Shown here: one piece after another, positions 62,048-64,000 of the stretch
Layout of the letters: each line of letters starts with the position of its first letter
Position numbering within the stretch: the first letter of the stretch is position 1
Source: Centroberyx gerrardi
Lineage: Eukaryota; Chordata; Actinopteri; Beryciformes; Berycidae
Reading direction: 5' to 3'
Assembly (NCBI RefSeq): GCF_048128805.1
Contig: NC_135998.1
Span: forward strand, 28,640,992 to 28,704,991
DNA length: 64,000 nt
Notes under the pieces: model-generated
Seen by the model: the letters and a program-made list of their open reading frames with translations, nothing else
Database searches by the model: none
What the model was told of the DNA's origin: nothing
Translations under genes and position numbers: made by a program

Positions 62048-63002
62048 AACAAGTGTGAGGGGCTGCTAGATGATCCTGTTAGTAAATGAATGGGTGATTG
62101 ATGGACTGCAGCTCAAGAGCAAATTGCCCCCCGGGGCTAAGCTCTCTCCCTCTGTCTTCCCCCCCTCCCTCCTCCTCCTCTCCTTCCTCCTTTCCCTCCC
62201 TGAACCCCCACCCGCAACCCGCACCACCCTCTCTTCTCACCTTCCCTTAACTTTACCTCCGCCCACTGTGTTTTTTCCTTATCTGCTCCGGCTGTCATAG
62301 GTACCATTAACATTCTCCTTCACACATCTCCCCCTCTTCAGCTATAGGGGAGGTTTAGATTTGATAGAGGGGTGTGTGGATCCCCCCCCCCCCCGCTACC
62401 CCTATACAAACACAGACACCCACACACACCCACACACACACTTGTGCTAAATCCATCTACGGCCATTTACAGTCCTATAAATCCATACAGCCTGCAACAA
62501 AAACAAAACTTTCCATTCTATGCGATAAGCCAATATTTCGATTTTTTTTATGATGAGCTCCAGGTGCAAAGAGAACCCCCTTAAAGCAGCTGTCCTGCAG
62601 CCATAACCTTTCACTACAGCTGTCCCACAGAGATGACCTCAGCGCTGAATCATTTCATTAAACATACATTCACGTTTTCTTGTGTTAAATCCATCAGTGC
62701 TGAGTAAAAGTCCCAAAAAGAAATATAACGAAGTACAACGAACCTCCCGTATCCCAAGACTGACGGTGCGTTCAAGAAACATGGGAACTATGAAGCTGAT
62801 ATTTTCTCATTTGCAGCCTAAATGAATTGCAGTTCTCACCGGGGGGGAAAGCTGTAAGAAGCAGGAGGGGTTTACTGCATCTGTAAGTGTGTTTGCGTGA
62901 GGGACGGAGTGTGTGTTTTAACAGTGAGAGTTGGCTTTTATAGTGTCTCATTTCCTCTCTGTTGCTGTGGTGTAATGAGCTTTGAGCTGGGGAGGGGGTG
63001 GT

Positions 63003-63005
<3 letters not shown>

Positions 63006-63045
<40 letters not shown>
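63006..63045 (+). repeat. (CA)20 microsatellite
   Basis: Pure CA run next to a ggggagggggtgg stretch. Further CA runs lie at 63728-63762 and at the window end (63963-64000). Confidence 0.95.
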
Positions 63046-63047
<2 letters not shown>

Positions 63048-63343
63048 GCCACTGATATACAGTATATTAGACATAGATGCAGCCTCTGTTGTTCGTTCTC
63101 TAAGCGCGGCCCAAAGCTAAATTTCATCACTCTTTCCTGAGCTCTTGCAGCCATTCTACCCGAGCTTGTTTCTGACACATTGGTGGCATTTTATCTACGC
63201 AAGTCAACAGCCTGTAGTCATTTCTGCCAATCAAAAGTAACGCAACACGGGTGTTGAGCCTGTAGCTGGCTCCACCTATCAGAAGTAAGGTAATAGCACA
63301 AAAACCAATTCTGGTTCAACTGGCTTGGTCTGAGATAGTAGCA

Positions 63344-63636
63344 CAGTGATTCTCAACCTTTTTCATATCAAGGACCACAAACCCCCAACTGATGAGATTT
63401 TGTTTCTCCGACCCCAATCTGAGAATATTTTTATTGTCAGATATGATTTTGTCCAGAACTCCATGACTATCTGTATTGTAGGTAGAGAGATAACAGAGAA
63501 ACTATGATCAAAACAGTCATTCTTCTACATTCTCTAATTGTGTTCACTTCTTGTAAATGAAATAACGCTGAAGTTTAACAATTCAACCCCCTCGAGGACC
63601 CCTGGTGGTCCCCGGACCCCACGTTGAGAACCACTG
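63344..63636. mobile_element. hAT-like MITE
   Basis: Starts CAGTGATTCTCAACC and ends in the near-inverse gttgagaaccactg. Flanking 8-mers TAGTAGCA and TAAAAGCA agree at 6 of 8, an aged hAT target duplication. 293 bp, non-coding; a second copy lies at 15611-15897. Confidence 0.8.
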
Positions 63637-64000
63637 TAAAAGCAGTGGAGACTAGTGAATGATGGTCTATTGCTTGATTTTGAGCCATTAAATTCATGAA
63701 ACAAAAAACCCAAATAGGACTCCCTGACACACACACACACACACACACCACACACACACATTACTGCTCACACTCCCAACTCAATTGTGGGTCCCCTATG
63801 GTGAGCAACCTGGTGCCAATTAGAATCCCTCTGCCTCCTAACCCGCCCTCTGTCTCCCTGTCTATCTCTCTTTCTCTTTCTCTACAGTTCACTACAGTTG
63901 TCAGATTTAGTGGGGGCACATAGTCATCCTTCCTCTTGTACCGTCTTTGGGTTTCCTCCATTACACACACATACACGCGCACACACACATACACACACAC

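Larger units (their letters stand above)
60069..63343. other. dbnl upstream region, no gene supported
   Basis: Includes the dbnl 5' UTR and presumed promoter just right of 60068 (no TATA box seen), the DR1 motif, G-run and CA microsatellites, and a pyrimidine-rich stretch. Two CAGCTGTC E-boxes lie near 62588-62627. Confidence 0.4.

Noticed and set aside
1..64000. CRISPR array, operon or prokaryotic system
   Set aside because: Repeats are microsatellites and transposons; genes are intron-split and vertebrate.

Overview
The window is nuclear DNA of a bony fish, probably a spiny-rayed teleost. It has intron-split vertebrate genes with GT-AG splice sites, dense CA/GT microsatellites, tRNA-derived SINEs, and fish-type Tc1, hAT, Harbinger, DIRS, Ty3/Gypsy and LINE remnants. 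There is no operon-like organisation. Only three protein-coding genes can be supported, all on the minus strand in the right-hand 26 kb, reading leftwards.

Right part (about 53.2-60.1 kb): dbnl (drebrin-like, mAbp1/HIP-55), rebuilt as 15 coding exons and 518 codons with every exon phase closing. It encodes an actin-binding ADF-H domain, a charged helical segment, a Pro/Ser-rich linker and a C-terminal SH3 domain. Its introns carry two opposite-facing hAT MITEs with perfect 8-bp target duplications. Several short introns have (UG)n tracts against the acceptor, and one has an exactly complementary AC tract at its donor.

Centre (about 37.0-52.7 kb): a tandem duplication of cox5b, the nuclear gene for cytochrome c oxidase subunit 5B. 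Each copy has four exons and 126 codons. The coding sequences differ at 5 of 381 positions, all silent, so the two proteins are identical. Exons 2-4 and the 3' flank are nearly identical, whereas intron 1 is unrelated between copies and each copy has its own transposons. Copy A has a long-TIR MITE in intron 3 and a hAT-like element in intron 1. Copy B has a foldback element and a solo LTR in intron 1.

Left part (1-37 kb): no host gene could be supported. It is AT-rich intergenic or intronic DNA with decayed mobile elements: a palindromic hairpin and a Crypton-like tyrosine-recombinase relic (0.27-1.2 kb), Ty3/Gypsy integrase (3.8-4.8 kb), a MITE (5.6-6.2 kb), a tRNA SINE (7.1-7.3 kb), a LINE 3' end (12.5-12.8 kb), a deleted Tc1 (22.1-22.7 kb), LINE RT (25.1-25.7 kb), a Harbinger Myb-like fragment (27.3-27.6 kb), LINE ORF1 relics (28.3-29.9 kb), a second SINE (33.5-33.7 kb), a DIRS-like gag and RT (34-35.3 kb), and a TTAA MITE (36.2-36.7 kb). 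The far right (60.2-64 kb), upstream of dbnl, is microsatellite-rich with a perfect DR1 nuclear-receptor motif but no convincing gene.

Exon joins were done by hand from splice signals and remembered family sequences. Repeat family names are by recognition only; no database search was possible.
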